A stretch of 64,000 bases of DNA from Gammaproteobacteria bacterium (lineage in GTDB: Bacteria; Pseudomonadota; Gammaproteobacteria; DSM-16500). Below are positions 9,354-18,189 of this stretch, piece by piece (the stretch's first letter is position 1; every line of letters starts with the position of its first letter). The translations under genes and the position numbers were made by a program. The stretch is from NCBI GenBank assembly GCA_031291175.1, contig JARLJO010000004.1, forward strand, positions 124,001 to 188,000. Direction: 5' to 3'. Under the pieces are notes generated by a model, which saw only the letters and a list, made by a program, of their open reading frames with translations, did not search any database and was not told the DNA's origin.

Positions 9354-9773
9354 TTATACGTAACCGCTGGTGACACCACCGCCCGATACAGCCCAGGTCA
9401 GTTCATTATTCACAACAGTCGGTGTTAAGATATAAGTATCAGTAGAAAGAATGCCATGCGCTTCGATAGGTGTAATAGTAATAACCCCATCAGTCGCGGT
9501 GGCACTCGCAACTGCGCCAGTTGCTGTCGTAATATTAGGAGGAATATGGTTACTACCGCCAGTGCAGCCCGTTAACGTGCCTGTTTCATGGTAGCACTCG
9601 GAGATACCCACTTTGAAAGGACCCGATGCGGAAACCACTTCAGAGAAGTAGGATCGACGAGTGTAGTTAAGATAAGAAGGTACGGCAATAGCAGCAAGAA
9701 TTGCAACAATTGCTACGGTAATCATCAATTCAAGTAACGTAAAACCTTTTAACCGTTTCATAACCTGCTTCAT
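9354..9773 (-). CDS. pilA: Major type IV pilin, copy 2 (PilA)
   Basis: 139 aa with class III leader (MKQVMKRLKG) cleaved before FTLLELMITVAIVAILAAIA; Glu5 present. Same plan as copy 1: mid-protein Cys pair (ECY...TGC), conserved AHGIL-TDTYILTP core and Gly-rich C-terminus lacking the classic disulfide loop. Preceded by an unusually strong Shine-Dalgarno (AAGGAGGA, 9779-9786), which fits a highly expressed fibre subunit. Tandem paralogues allow subunit mixing or switching; which one is dominant cannot be told. Confidence 0.94.
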   Translation of the reverse strand: MKQVMKRLKGFTLLELMITVAIVAILAAIAVPSYLNYTRRSYFSEVVSASGPFKVGISECYHETGTLTGCTGGSNHIPPNITTATGAVASATATDGVITITPIEAHGILSTDTYILTPTVVNNELTWAVSGGGVTSGYV

Positions 9774-9855
9774 GCTTTCCTCCTTAAAAAACCACCAATT
9801 ATGTGTCTTGTTAACTGGGCGAGGTCTTATCCATTAACCTCATGTCAATAACTTA

Positions 9856-9886
9856 ATTATACACTAGTTATTCTGTCTAATAGCAA
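9856..9886 (-). promoter_or_regulatory. Sigma-70-like promoter for pilA copy 2
   Basis: On the minus strand a perfect TATAAT (9856-9861) lies 19 bp from TTGCTA (9881-9886, four of six matches to the -35). The start codon is ~80 nt downstream, leaving an untranslated leader with the strong Shine-Dalgarno. The long spacer lowers confidence. Confidence 0.45.
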
Positions 9887-9920
9887 CTTTTGTCACTTTT
9901 TCAACGCTATGCTGATATTT

Positions 9921-10961
9921 TTAAATAAATTGATCTTTGTTAACGGCAACACTTCTCGCTGTTTCTTTTGTGATTTTCTCAGCAACCACCAATTTTTGTA
10001 AGTATTGATCCAAAGTGCACATTCCTTTTTCACTGCCTGTTTGAATGGCAGAATACATTTGCGCTATTCTGTCTTCACGAATTAAATTACGGATCGCACT
10101 GGTTCCAATCATGATCTCAAATGCAGGGATACGCCCTTCCGGTATTTTTTTCACTAGCGATTGGCAAATGACGGCCTGCAATGATTCAGACAGCATATTT
10201 CGAATAATATCTTTTTCAGCCGCAGAGAAAACATCCACGATACGACTAATGGAACGCGGTGCAGAACTGGTGTGTAGCGTTGCCATGACTAAGTGTCCCG
10301 TTTCTGCCGCCGTAAGAGCTAAACGGATGGTTTCAAGATCACGCATTTCACCGACTAATATTACATCAGGATCTTCTCGTAACGCAGACCGTAACGCGGT
10401 TGCAAAATCGTGCGTATCACGATGTACTTGGCGCTGATTAATTAAGCTGGTTTTACTTTGATAGACATATTCGATCGGGTCTTCTACTGTAATAATATGT
10501 ACGGCTTGGTTTCTGTTAATGTAATCTATCATTGCGGCAAGCGTTGTACTTTTGCCAGATCCCGTGGGGCCCGTCACCAAAATTAATCCGTTTGGCAAAT
10601 CTAACAAGTCTTTAAAAATAGGGGGTAATTCAAGATCATCTAACGTCGGCACAGTGGATGAGATAGTACGAAAAACCGCAGCCATGCCATTAATTTGATT
10701 AAAAGCATTCACCCGAAAATGCGATAGGTTAGGTATAGAGATAGCAAAGTCCATTTCCAGTGTGTCTACAATCTGCTTTTGCTGGTCTTCATCCATAATA
10801 CTGTAAATGAGGCGCTGAGTACTTTCTGCGTCCAAGACTTCTGAATCTGCTACATTGACCAGTTCGCCGTCAATGCGCACCATGGGTTTTAAGCCGGCTG
10901 ACAAATGTAAATCAGACGCACCGTGCTTCACGCTATATTCCAACAGACTCTTCATGTCCAC
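9921..10961 (-). CDS. pilT: Type IV pilus retraction ATPase PilT
   Basis: 346 aa, the usual length. It has the N-terminal ASDLHLS signature, Walker A GPTGSGKSTTLAAM near 130, Asp box, Walker B (DPDVILVGEMRD) and the HLVMATLHT His box. It depolymerises pili and drives twitching. Start is probably GTG at 10961, since a GAGGG Shine-Dalgarno lies 7 nt before it; an ATG two codons in (10955) is the alternative. Three bases after pilF, an unusual position since pilT is more often paired with pilU, and no pilU is seen here. Confidence 0.96.
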   Translation of the reverse strand: MDMKSLLEYSVKHGASDLHLSAGLKPMVRIDGELVNVADSEVLDAESTQRLIYSIMDEDQQKQIVDTLEMDFAISIPNLSHFRVNAFNQINGMAAVFRTISSTVPTLDDLELPPIFKDLLDLPNGLILVTGPTGSGKSTTLAAMIDYINRNQAVHIITVEDPIEYVYQSKTSLINQRQVHRDTHDFATALRSALREDPDVILVGEMRDLETIRLALTAAETGHLVMATLHTSSAPRSISRIVDVFSAAEKDIIRNMLSESLQAVICQSLVKKIPEGRIPAFEIMIGTSAIRNLIREDRIAQMYSAIQTGSEKGMCTLDQYLQKLVVAEKITKETARSVAVNKDQFI

Positions 10962-10964
10962 GGC

Positions 10965-11666
10965 TTAGCCCTCTTCAGAGAAATACTTTTCGCCTAATCT
11001 TGCATTTAGCTGATCGCTTAAACGGAATGACTCTTTCGTTGGTGGAGATAATCGTAAAAATTCTTCTAAATTACCTCTGGCAGTGACGTAATCACCCTTC
11101 TGATAATTTAATTCTGCAAGCTCAAGGTTAATACTCGCGCGCTCTGGGTCTTGTTGCAAAGATTTATTAAAATACATGAGCGCGAGTTTTTTATCGGGGA
11201 TTTTTAAAGCACATAAACCCGCATTTTCATAGGCCGATGCGGTATCAATATAATTGATATCGTTCGCCGCTAATTGAAAATGCTCGATGGAAGCTTTGTA
11301 CTGACCATTGCGACATAAAAATGTGCCATAATTGTTTTGCACATCGCCACGCTGTGGCGCAAGTGATACGGATCTTAAATAATAGGTTTTTGCTTGCTCT
11401 TTATCGCCCGTGATCTCTAAAAAATACCCCATGGAATACCAAGTATCAGGAATATTGGGCGCCTCATCTAAAGCCATTAATAATTTTCTTTTTGCTCGTT
11501 GAATATTATGTTGTTCAAGGTAGGCCATGCCTAACTGCGTGTTAATTTTTGCCGTTGCTATCTTTTTATCTTCAGCGCTGGCGCTAGCAGATTTTGTCGT
11601 GCTACAAGCCGCAATGCTGCAAATGACGCCAAGACATAAACTGAGTTTCATTATTTTAGACAGCAT
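10965..11666 (-). CDS. pilF: Pilotin PilF/PilW, TPR lipoprotein
   Basis: 233 aa. Lipoprotein signal peptide with lipobox SIAAC (Cys21), then about five TPR units (for example LGMAYLEQHNIQRAKRKLL, YSMGYFLEITGDKEQAKTYY, YGTFLCRNGQYKASIEHF). Outer-membrane lipoprotein that helps the PilQ secretin localise and multimerise. It sits directly downstream of pilQ (6-bp gap). In many gammaproteobacteria pilF lies with ispG/rodZ instead, so its place inside the pilMNOPQ operon is slightly unusual. Confidence 0.93.
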   Translation of the reverse strand: MLSKIMKLSLCLGVICSIAACSTTKSASASAEDKKIATAKINTQLGMAYLEQHNIQRAKRKLLMALDEAPNIPDTWYSMGYFLEITGDKEQAKTYYLRSVSLAPQRGDVQNNYGTFLCRNGQYKASIEHFQLAANDINYIDTASAYENAGLCALKIPDKKLALMYFNKSLQQDPERASINLELAELNYQKGDYVTARGNLEEFLRLSPPTKESFRLSDQLNARLGEKYFSEEG

Positions 11667-11672
11667 AGTAGA

Positions 11673-13091
11673 TTAATCTTCTCCCTTGTATGGTGATACT
11701 TCCGAAAGCGGTCTAATAATTCTTGGCGTGATGAAAACCAACAATTCGTGTTTCTCATCATGGACGCCTTTGTTGCTGAACAAGAAGCCAACGATAGGTA
11801 AAGAACCCAAGAATGGTATACGGTCTACTGTATTCGTCTTCGTTTGTCTATAGATACCGCCCAAGACTATCGTTTCTTTATCGTTTAAGAGCAAACTGGA
11901 TTCAACGGATTCTGTATTAATGATAGGAACCGTGGTTGCGCCTGTTGTTGAGGAAGCGCCAGTTGTAATGGATGCGCCTTGTGTATCTTCGTTGGCTTTG
12001 ACGGTCAAAATAATTTTATTGTTCGGTGTAATTTGCGGGGTAATTTCTAAACTTAATACCGCGTTCTTAAAGGTCACAGAGGTGGCGCCACTGGAGGTGG
12101 ATTCTTGGTAAGGAATCTCTTGTCCTGTTTGAATGATCGCTTTTTTCTGATTTGACGTAATGACGCGAGGTCTTGCAATAATCTTCGCATGATTTTCGCC
12201 TTCCAGTGCCGACAACTCAAGATCGAGCAATGCAGGCCCTACTTTTGCTAAAGCGACAGCGATACTGCCTGGATTCGTGCCATCAAATAATTGATGCGCG
12301 GGTACGTTAAAAATTAATCGTTGTGTTGGATCAAGTAATTGCGAAGGAGATGTGCCGCTATTAATGGCGCTCGCTCCAGCAAAAGTACCCGATAGATGCC
12401 TTGAATTACTCACACCAAAACGCACGCCAAGCTGTTCTTCATAGGTAGAATCGATATTGACGATTCGCGCTTCAATTAATACCTGTCTTGCTGGGATATC
12501 CAAAACTCTGATTTCACGCTCAACCGTTGATAAAGTTGAACGGGTGTCTCGCAGAATCAAACTATTGGTACGCGCATCCACAGCCACGTCGCCTCTGGCT
12601 GTTAATAGAGTACTCTGTGAACCTTTTAGCAATGCGGCGATGTCTGCGGCATTCGCATACTTAAGATGAAAAATCGTGGACTTTAATGGTTCTAAATTGG
12701 AAATGGCTTGATCCGATTGCAGTTGTTTTGTTTCGTTTGAGGTAATCTCTTCCAATGTACTGATGTAGATCACATTGCCGGTACGTCGAGAAGCCAAGCC
12801 ATGGGATTTTAACACGACATCCAGTGCTTGTTGCCAACTGACATTCGATAAATTCAGCGTGACATTACCCTTAACAGCATCGCTGATAATGAAATTGAGA
12901 CCCGAGTTTTTTGCAATTAATTGTAATAAAGCTCGCATTTCAATATTTTGAAAATAAAAAGACAGTTTGCCGGTATGTCTGGTTGCTAAGGCAATTTCAT
13001 TCGAGTAGTCAATGGGTGTCTGTGCGTACGCCAAGGTTAAACATAACCCGGTCGTGGCAATCAGCAAAAGTAATTTTTTAGTTTTTAGCAT
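11673..13091 (-). CDS. pilQ: Type IV pilus secretin PilQ (short form)
   Basis: 472 aa with Sec signal peptide (~1-23). Order: an STN/N0 domain (~45-105, MRALLQLIAKNSGLNFIISD), one secretin N1 domain (~135-205, IFHLKYANAADIAALLKG), then the secretin barrel (~225-465, with VLIEARIV and LLVFITPRI). Typical PilQ is 650-770 aa with one to three N-terminal AMIN domains that bind peptidoglycan; these are missing here. Forms the outer-membrane exit pore. Overlaps pilP by 14 bp. Confidence 0.94.
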   Translation of the reverse strand: MLKTKKLLLLIATTGLCLTLAYAQTPIDYSNEIALATRHTGKLSFYFQNIEMRALLQLIAKNSGLNFIISDAVKGNVTLNLSNVSWQQALDVVLKSHGLASRRTGNVIYISTLEEITSNETKQLQSDQAISNLEPLKSTIFHLKYANAADIAALLKGSQSTLLTARGDVAVDARTNSLILRDTRSTLSTVEREIRVLDIPARQVLIEARIVNIDSTYEEQLGVRFGVSNSRHLSGTFAGASAINSGTSPSQLLDPTQRLIFNVPAHQLFDGTNPGSIAVALAKVGPALLDLELSALEGENHAKIIARPRVITSNQKKAIIQTGQEIPYQESTSSGATSVTFKNAVLSLEITPQITPNNKIILTVKANEDTQGASITTGASSTTGATTVPIINTESVESSLLLNDKETIVLGGIYRQTKTNTVDRIPFLGSLPIVGFLFSNKGVHDEKHELLVFITPRIIRPLSEVSPYKGED

Positions 13092-13602
13092 TGCTTGGTG
13101 CGTCCTTTAGTTGCAATGTCACAATATGTTGGGTAGCAGGCTTACCACCCTCTGAAGCTTGCTCAACGATCTCCAATTCATTGGAATCAATTCTAACAAC
13201 TTTGCCGCTGTGATCTCCAATGATATCGCCTACTGCCACTGAATAAAGCTTATCGTCCGGTGTGAGTATATAGGCTGAGACTTCGTTATTTTGTGATATG
13301 ACCCCCACAAAGCGCAATAAGTTTAATGGATATCGATTAATGGGATTACGTGTTGAGGCAGTATCCGTTAAAGACACCGAGCTCGTCTCTTCAAATGGCG
13401 TCCTGCCGGATTGTGAAATATAAGTCACGGCTTCAGGCTGGGAAATCAGGCTGGGCTGTTTTGACTTTTCATTCTGAATGGCTTCCTGATCGGTTTTTTG
13501 CAAAAACTGGCGTAAGTCGTGAAAAGACTCGCTCCGTCCGCACCCCGTCAAACCAATCAACATTATGCTGATATAGATACCGTGTGATTTCGCCCATTTC
13601 AT
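13078..13602 (-). CDS. pilP: Pilus alignment lipoprotein PilP
   Basis: 174 aa. Lipobox LTGC near residue 21, a low-complexity linker, then the PilP beta-domain (~105-170, RYPLNLLRFVGVI, VGDIIGDHSGKVVRI). It links PilN/PilO in the inner membrane to the PilQ secretin. Overlaps pilO by 4 bp and pilQ by 14 bp, consistent with a tightly coupled operon. Confidence 0.94.
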   Translation of the reverse strand: MKWAKSHGIYISIMLIGLTGCGRSESFHDLRQFLQKTDQEAIQNEKSKQPSLISQPEAVTYISQSGRTPFEETSSVSLTDTASTRNPINRYPLNLLRFVGVISQNNEVSAYILTPDDKLYSVAVGDIIGDHSGKVVRIDSNELEIVEQASEGGKPATQHIVTLQLKDAPSNAKN

Positions 13603-14189
13603 AGTTTTTTCGCCTCATACACTATCAGGTTGAGGTCTGCCGTTAAAACATTATCGGAAACCGTCCCGGTCGTCAGCTTTTTCTCTTCGACAATTTTGGC
13701 GATCGTCATATTATTGACTTCGACGACTCTCTGCATGTTAACCACTTGACTGATAAACTTCGCCAATTGATCGTAAGAGCCGGCTACCGTCATTTTAATT
13801 TCCACTTTGGGATAGGTGCCTTTTTCATCCACGGGACCTGGTGAAAAACTGAGGATGTCAACGCTATTTTGTTTACCCAGAGCAATAATTTCATTCAGCA
13901 GTTCCGGTAAGTCAGCAGGCCGCGTCAATTGTTTTTGTTGTTTTGCAATCGTGCTTTCTAGCACAGGAAACTTCGTCAATTGTTTATCCAGTTGCGCCTG
14001 GTTATTCGCCAAAGAACGGATCTGATCTTTCAAATCGGATTCTTGTTGAATAGACGCTTTTAATTTGACATTCAAATCCGAAATATCAAACAAATAACCC
14101 AAATAGAAAACCAGGAGACACACTATCCCAACTAAGACCAGTTTAGGTAAAAGAGGCCATTCATAAATTCGCCTGAAATCATAACGCAT
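13599..14189 (-). CDS. pilO: Pilus alignment protein PilO
   Basis: 196 aa. Short cytoplasmic N-terminus, one membrane helix (~18-36), a coiled coil (~40-85), then the ferredoxin-like PilO periplasmic domain with SFSPGPVDEKGTYPKVEIK and NMQRVVEVNNMTI. Forms the PilN/PilO heterodimer in the inner membrane. Two bases after pilN. Confidence 0.95.
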   Translation of the reverse strand: MRYDFRRIYEWPLLPKLVLVGIVCLLVFYLGYLFDISDLNVKLKASIQQESDLKDQIRSLANNQAQLDKQLTKFPVLESTIAKQQKQLTRPADLPELLNEIIALGKQNSVDILSFSPGPVDEKGTYPKVEIKMTVAGSYDQLAKFISQVVNMQRVVEVNNMTIAKIVEEKKLTTGTVSDNVLTADLNLIVYEAKKL

Positions 14190-14191
14190 GA

Positions 14192-14740
14192 TTAAGAACC
14201 CTCGCCTTTTTGTTCCACTTGCAATTCGAATATGCGACTGGCTCCAATCTTGTCAGGCGTTTGACTGATGCGCGTCAAGACTGGCTGATTAAAATATTTG
14301 GATTGAGTGATATTTTTCATGAACAACGTAATTTCAAGTTCCGCCTGAGTGCGGCCAACAATCACAATTTTATGACCTGTTTTTGCCACCTGATCTAAAA
14401 CAATGGTGGCGGGCACTAGCGTAGTTAATTGATTTAATAATTGTACGTCATGATAACTGCTACTTCTTAAGTTATAGAGAAAGCTTAATTCCAATTCCAT
14501 GGCGTCTTGTTTTTTCTTTTTGGCTTTCTCTGCTTGATAGAGAGCGCTACGCTCATTCACGGCTGTTTGTAAAAAATCGCCTCTCGCATTTTCTCGGTTG
14601 ATTAAACCACTGAGCAATAGATGAAAAATAATAATGATGAACAATGTCACACTAATACCCATCGCAAATAAAATACCAAGATTGATTTTGAGTTTTTTCC
14701 TAGCCTTTTCTCTCCAGGGTAACAAATTGATTTGCGTCAT
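14192..14740 (-). CDS. pilN: Pilus alignment protein PilN
   Basis: 182 aa from ATG at 14740. That start gives the family-defining N-terminus MTQINLLPWREKARKK (the PilM-binding INLLPWR motif) and has a GGGA ribosome binding site 7 nt away; an upstream in-frame start at 14773 would only add eleven residues overlapping pilM. One membrane helix (~residues 20-42), a coiled coil, then the periplasmic domain. PilN bridges PilM in the cytoplasm to PilO/PilP. Confidence 0.94.
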   Translation of the reverse strand: MTQINLLPWREKARKKLKINLGILFAMGISVTLFIIIIFHLLLSGLINRENARGDFLQTAVNERSALYQAEKAKKKKQDAMELELSFLYNLRSSSYHDVQLLNQLTTLVPATIVLDQVAKTGHKIVIVGRTQAELEITLFMKNITQSKYFNQPVLTRISQTPDKIGASRIFELQVEQKGEGS

Positions 14741-14756
14741 AGTGTAAATCCCTGGA

Positions 14757-15812
14757 TTATAAGAGTGGATCACTCATAATGGAGTTGTCCTCACTCAATG
14801 CGAGGCCCGCGCTTAGCATCAAGGTAGGAGAAGATTGTTCTAAGGTCGCCACATCAATTCGATCGGCAAAGGTCATATTGATGAAAGGCTTTGCTATTTG
14901 CAGCGCAATGCCAATCTCCTGCTGAATAAAAGCATCCAGACAAGGGATCATGGCTAAATCTCCGGATAATATTAATTTTTGAATATTAATATTAGGGCGG
15001 CTGGAATAGAAAAAATGTAATGTGTGACGAAGATGCGCCGATAACGCCGACTTTAATATCTCAAAATACGCTAAATCATTGAGTGATGCGACCTTCCCAC
15101 CTTCAGACTGCAAGTAATCATTAATACGCGTTTGCAATCGATGGCCATCAAAGCTGTGATCATGTGCATAAATCTGTTTGCTCTCATGTACGACTAAAAA
15201 GGTACTTAAAGTCACATCCAAGTTTAGCAGGGCAATTGTATTTATATCCGGCATGGTTTCTGTAATAAAGGCCAAGGCTCTATCGAGGGCATTGCTATTA
15301 AGATCAATTAACTTCGCTCTTAAACCCCCTTCTTGTAGTGCTTCAAGATAAGGATTCACCTGGTCTTTTCGGCAAGCCACCAACATTAAACCCAATTGTG
15401 AATCGTCTTGCTCAGAAGGCGTCACGGTAAAATCGAGATAAATCTTTCCCACTAAATCAGGAAAATGATGGTTGGCTTCAATCCAAGCACGCGACTCAAT
15501 TTCGGTGGTGTTTAGCCTTTTATCGACATTGATGTTTTTGATAATGACGGATGAGCGGGGAATCGCTAGTGCAACAAACTTGGATTCAATCTGGTTTTTT
15601 TTGAAAAGCTCTTTCAACACAGCGCCAATGGCGGCAGGATCTTTTATTTCACCTTTGACTATTGCGCCTGCAGGAATAGGCGATATTGCAAAATTTTTAA
15701 TTTGATATGGCTTTATGGATGAATTAATAGACAACAACTTTATAAAATCAGACCCTATGTCCAATCCCACTAGACTTTCATCACTACGCTGTTTCTGCCA
15801 TGGTAAGATCAA
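14757..15812 (-). CDS. pilM: Actin-like pilus protein PilM
   Basis: 351 aa from a TTG start at 15812. An AAAAGGAG Shine-Dalgarno lies 6-7 nt upstream, and the length then fits PilM (~354 aa). An ATG at 15911 would add 33 residues with no family match and run past the divergent fimT start. FtsA/actin-like ATPase fold with LVGLDIGSDFIKLL and a LILSGDLAMIPCL Gly motif. It binds the PilN N-terminus at the cytoplasmic face. First gene of pilMNOPQ-pilF-pilT. Confidence 0.93.
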   Translation of the reverse strand: MILPWQKQRSDESLVGLDIGSDFIKLLSINSSIKPYQIKNFAISPIPAGAIVKGEIKDPAAIGAVLKELFKKNQIESKFVALAIPRSSVIIKNINVDKRLNTTEIESRAWIEANHHFPDLVGKIYLDFTVTPSEQDDSQLGLMLVACRKDQVNPYLEALQEGGLRAKLIDLNSNALDRALAFITETMPDINTIALLNLDVTLSTFLVVHESKQIYAHDHSFDGHRLQTRINDYLQSEGGKVASLNDLAYFEILKSALSAHLRHTLHFFYSSRPNINIQKLILSGDLAMIPCLDAFIQQEIGIALQIAKPFINMTFADRIDVATLEQSSPTLMLSAGLALSEDNSIMSDPLL

Positions 15813-15893
15813 AGATCGCTCCTTTTCATTGCAGGCAATATTGACTACAATAGACTTTAACGTGCAAACTTCAGCGTATGCCTGCACGCAAAT

Positions 15894-16445
15894 ATGCCTA
15901 ATTATATGCAATTATTCGGGAAGTTACTACTCTTGCCAACGATAAAAAGTCATTTAGGCATAACCACACTAGAACTACTCATTGTCGTTATCATCATTAC
16001 GATCTTAACTATTATTGCTGTCCCTTCCTTTAATACCTTTTTACAAAACCACCGTTTAATGATGACAGCCGATAATTTGTTTGCTTCAATGCAATACGCC
16101 AGAAGCGAAGCCATCAAACAAAATACTACCGTGTTTGTTTCGTTTCAAACGGGTGACTCATGGTGTTATGGTTTAAACACAAGCTCCAGTTGCAATTGCA
16201 CTGTGCCAAGTGCCTGCAATCTCGGCACGACCCAAGCGGCGCAAGCGCAACAAATTTCTTTTTCAACCACGGGATTAACGGGCAACGGCTTTCAAATAGA
16301 AGGCTCACGGGGTGCGGCCAATGTGAGTGGCGCTAAAGTGACAATGACATTATATGGCCAAAGTACTTCTATCAGCTTACTCATCAATCAACTGGGTAAT
16401 TATCAACTGTGTTCTTCAATGAGTGGTTATCAGGCATGCCCATGA
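15894..16445 (+). CDS. fimT: Minor pilin FimT/FimU (GspH family)
   Basis: Up to 183 aa. Prepilin cleavage falls before ITTLELLIVVIIITILTIIA (Glu present), and the GspH-type MTADNLFASMQYARSEAIKQ segment follows. ATG at 15894 has no ribosome binding site and gives a 22-residue leader. A TTG at 15933, with CGGGAAG 9 nt upstream, gives a normal 9-residue leader and may be the true start. Extra Cys residues (CNC, ACN, CSS, ACP) suggest disulfides. First gene of an operon transcribed away from pilM; pilus priming subunit by homology. Confidence 0.9.
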   Translation: MPNYMQLFGKLLLLPTIKSHLGITTLELLIVVIIITILTIIAVPSFNTFLQNHRLMMTADNLFASMQYARSEAIKQNTTVFVSFQTGDSWCYGLNTSSSCNCTVPSACNLGTTQAAQAQQISFSTTGLTGNGFQIEGSRGAANVSGAKVTMTLYGQSTSISLLINQLGNYQLCSSMSGYQACP

Positions 16446-17107
16446 CCTTAACATATCGAAAACAATCCGGATTTACGTTACCTGAATTGGTCATTGCGCT
16501 AGTGGTTAATATCATTGTATTAGCTGCCCTAGTATCAATCTTTGTGACGAACCTTCAGCATTATCGCAAAGTGATTAATACCAATCGCTTAAACCAACAA
16601 TTACAAACAGCGATGGATATCATGAGTAGCGATATTCGGCGTGCGGGTTTTTGGTCTAACGCCAGCAACGATCTCAATCTCGATCAAAACAATAATCCCT
16701 TCATGACTAGCACCACGGATATCAGCGTCACGGGGGGCAATTGCATTTTATTCACTTACGATCATAATCAAAATGGGGCGCTACCTTCTATTAGCGCTTC
16801 TTCTGACGATGAACGATACGGTTATCGTTTAAACGGACAAACATTACAGAGCCGACCGTGGGGCGCCTCATTTGCATGTAACGCAGCAGCAAGTGCATGG
16901 GAAAATATAACAGACCCAAATGTACTATTGATTACTAACCTCACTTTTACATTAAATACCCAAACCATTTTAACCGGACCCGGTACCGCTGGCATTACTA
17001 TTCGTAGCGTTGACATTAGCATGACAGGTACACTCGCTAATGATACCACCACGACAAAGACGATCACTGAGCATGTCAGGATTCGAAATGATAAATTTAT
17101 ACCGTAA
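16442..17107 (+). CDS. pilW: Minor pilin PilW
   Basis: 221 aa from the ATG that overlaps the fimT stop as ATGA. Leader MTLTYRKQSG, then FTLPELVIALVVNIIVLAAL, followed by the PilW signature LQTAMDIMSSDIRRAGFW. Pseudopilin-like minor subunit of the pilus tip complex (GspJ-equivalent). Overlaps pilX by 20 bp. Confidence 0.92.
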   Translation: MTLTYRKQSGFTLPELVIALVVNIIVLAALVSIFVTNLQHYRKVINTNRLNQQLQTAMDIMSSDIRRAGFWSNASNDLNLDQNNNPFMTSTTDISVTGGNCILFTYDHNQNGALPSISASSDDERYGYRLNGQTLQSRPWGASFACNAAASAWENITDPNVLLITNLTFTLNTQTILTGPGTAGITIRSVDISMTGTLANDTTTTKTITEHVRIRNDKFIP

Positions 17108-18185
17108 AAAACCTTACGGCGCCGCCACATTTTTAATTACTACCATTTTGCTGATGTCAGCGATTTTAATTACCATTTTCGGCACGCAATATGGCATGCT
17201 GCAACAAAAAGTGAGCTCCAATGCGAATGGCAGCTTGCAAGCTTTTGAAGCGGCTGAAGCTGGCCTTGATTTTGGGATCAACTATTTACAACAAAATAAT
17301 GCGACCATCTTAGCTAGCCCTTCCGGTGGCCATATTCAACCTTATACTAGTAGTAATACAACGAATGTCACCTTAGCCAATGGCAGCAAATTTTCTATCG
17401 TTTACACAAACCCAACTGCTAATGATTATACTTTATTGCTGGTCGCCGCCACCGGCACCAACAAAGACGGCACAGCCACTCGCACGGTTAAAGAGTTAGT
17501 GAAATTTGGCTCTGTTCTTTTCACGCCACCAGCTAGCCCACTAGTAGGCAAAGGTAATGTCACCATCTCTGGTAGCAGTGAGATTGATAACACTCAGGGA
17601 ACCACCACTATTGTTTCAGGTGGCAGCGTTGCACTTTCAGGTAGCATACAAACACAGGCACAAGGCGGAGTTTCTTCTACCGCAGGCCATATCAATAGTG
17701 ATATCCAACAGAACGTTGCCTCACTCACGAACATTAGTATTTCAGATTTTTTTGCCAGTTATTTTGGCGCCAGCATGACCACCGTGAAAAATAGCGCAAA
17801 ATATCTCTTCAGTGGTCTTAGCAATTACAGCTCCTCTGTCAATGGGAAAGCGGGCGCCATTATCTGGATTGATCAGCCTACTGGCACCGCCAGCATTTCA
17901 GGGAGCGCCACAGTCGGCACACCTACTCAACCCGTATTATTAATTATAAATGGCAATTTCAGTGTATCGGGCAGCGTACAGATATACGGATTAATCGTTG
18001 TCCTTGGCACGACAACCACCACCATCACTGGCAGCACCGATATCGTCGGCGGCTTAATTGCATCGGATGCATTGAGTTTTTCAGGTAGCAGTAGCATCAC
18101 TTATAGTGCATCCACTTTATCTTCTGTCCAACAAACCACAACCAACTATTATGCTAGAGTGCCGGGCAGCTGGAGGGATTTTTAA
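17088..18185 (+). CDS. pilX: PilX-type minor pilin, extended
   Basis: 365 aa from ATG 17088 (AGGA 6-7 nt upstream). PilX/GspK-like N-terminus: basic leader ending RKKPYG, hydrophobic helix without Glu5, and the family FEAAEAGLDFGINYL motif. The body is far longer than typical PilX (~170-200 aa). From ~residue 150 it is Ser/Gly/Thr-rich with recurring SGS/GNVTISGSS units suggestive of a beta-solenoid, and it ends in PGSWRDF. Likely the exposed tip subunit of the priming complex. No pilY1 follows, so PilX may itself present the adhesive surface. Confidence 0.87.
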   Translation: MINLYRKKPYGAATFLITTILLMSAILITIFGTQYGMLQQKVSSNANGSLQAFEAAEAGLDFGINYLQQNNATILASPSGGHIQPYTSSNTTNVTLANGSKFSIVYTNPTANDYTLLLVAATGTNKDGTATRTVKELVKFGSVLFTPPASPLVGKGNVTISGSSEIDNTQGTTTIVSGGSVALSGSIQTQAQGGVSSTAGHINSDIQQNVASLTNISISDFFASYFGASMTTVKNSAKYLFSGLSNYSSSVNGKAGAIIWIDQPTGTASISGSATVGTPTQPVLLIINGNFSVSGSVQIYGLIVVLGTTTTTITGSTDIVGGLIASDALSFSGSSSITYSASTLSSVQQTTTNYYARVPGSWRDF

Positions 18186-18189
18186 AACT

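Noticed and set aside
9870-9895. Sigma-54 promoter for pilA copy 2
   Set aside because: A TTGCT -12-like box is present on the minus strand, but the -24 GG is missing at the correct spacing; the TATAAT element fits better.
15813-15911. 33-codon N-terminal extension of PilM
   Set aside because: Runs past the divergent fimT start and precedes a strong Shine-Dalgarno/TTG pair that gives the normal PilM N-terminus.
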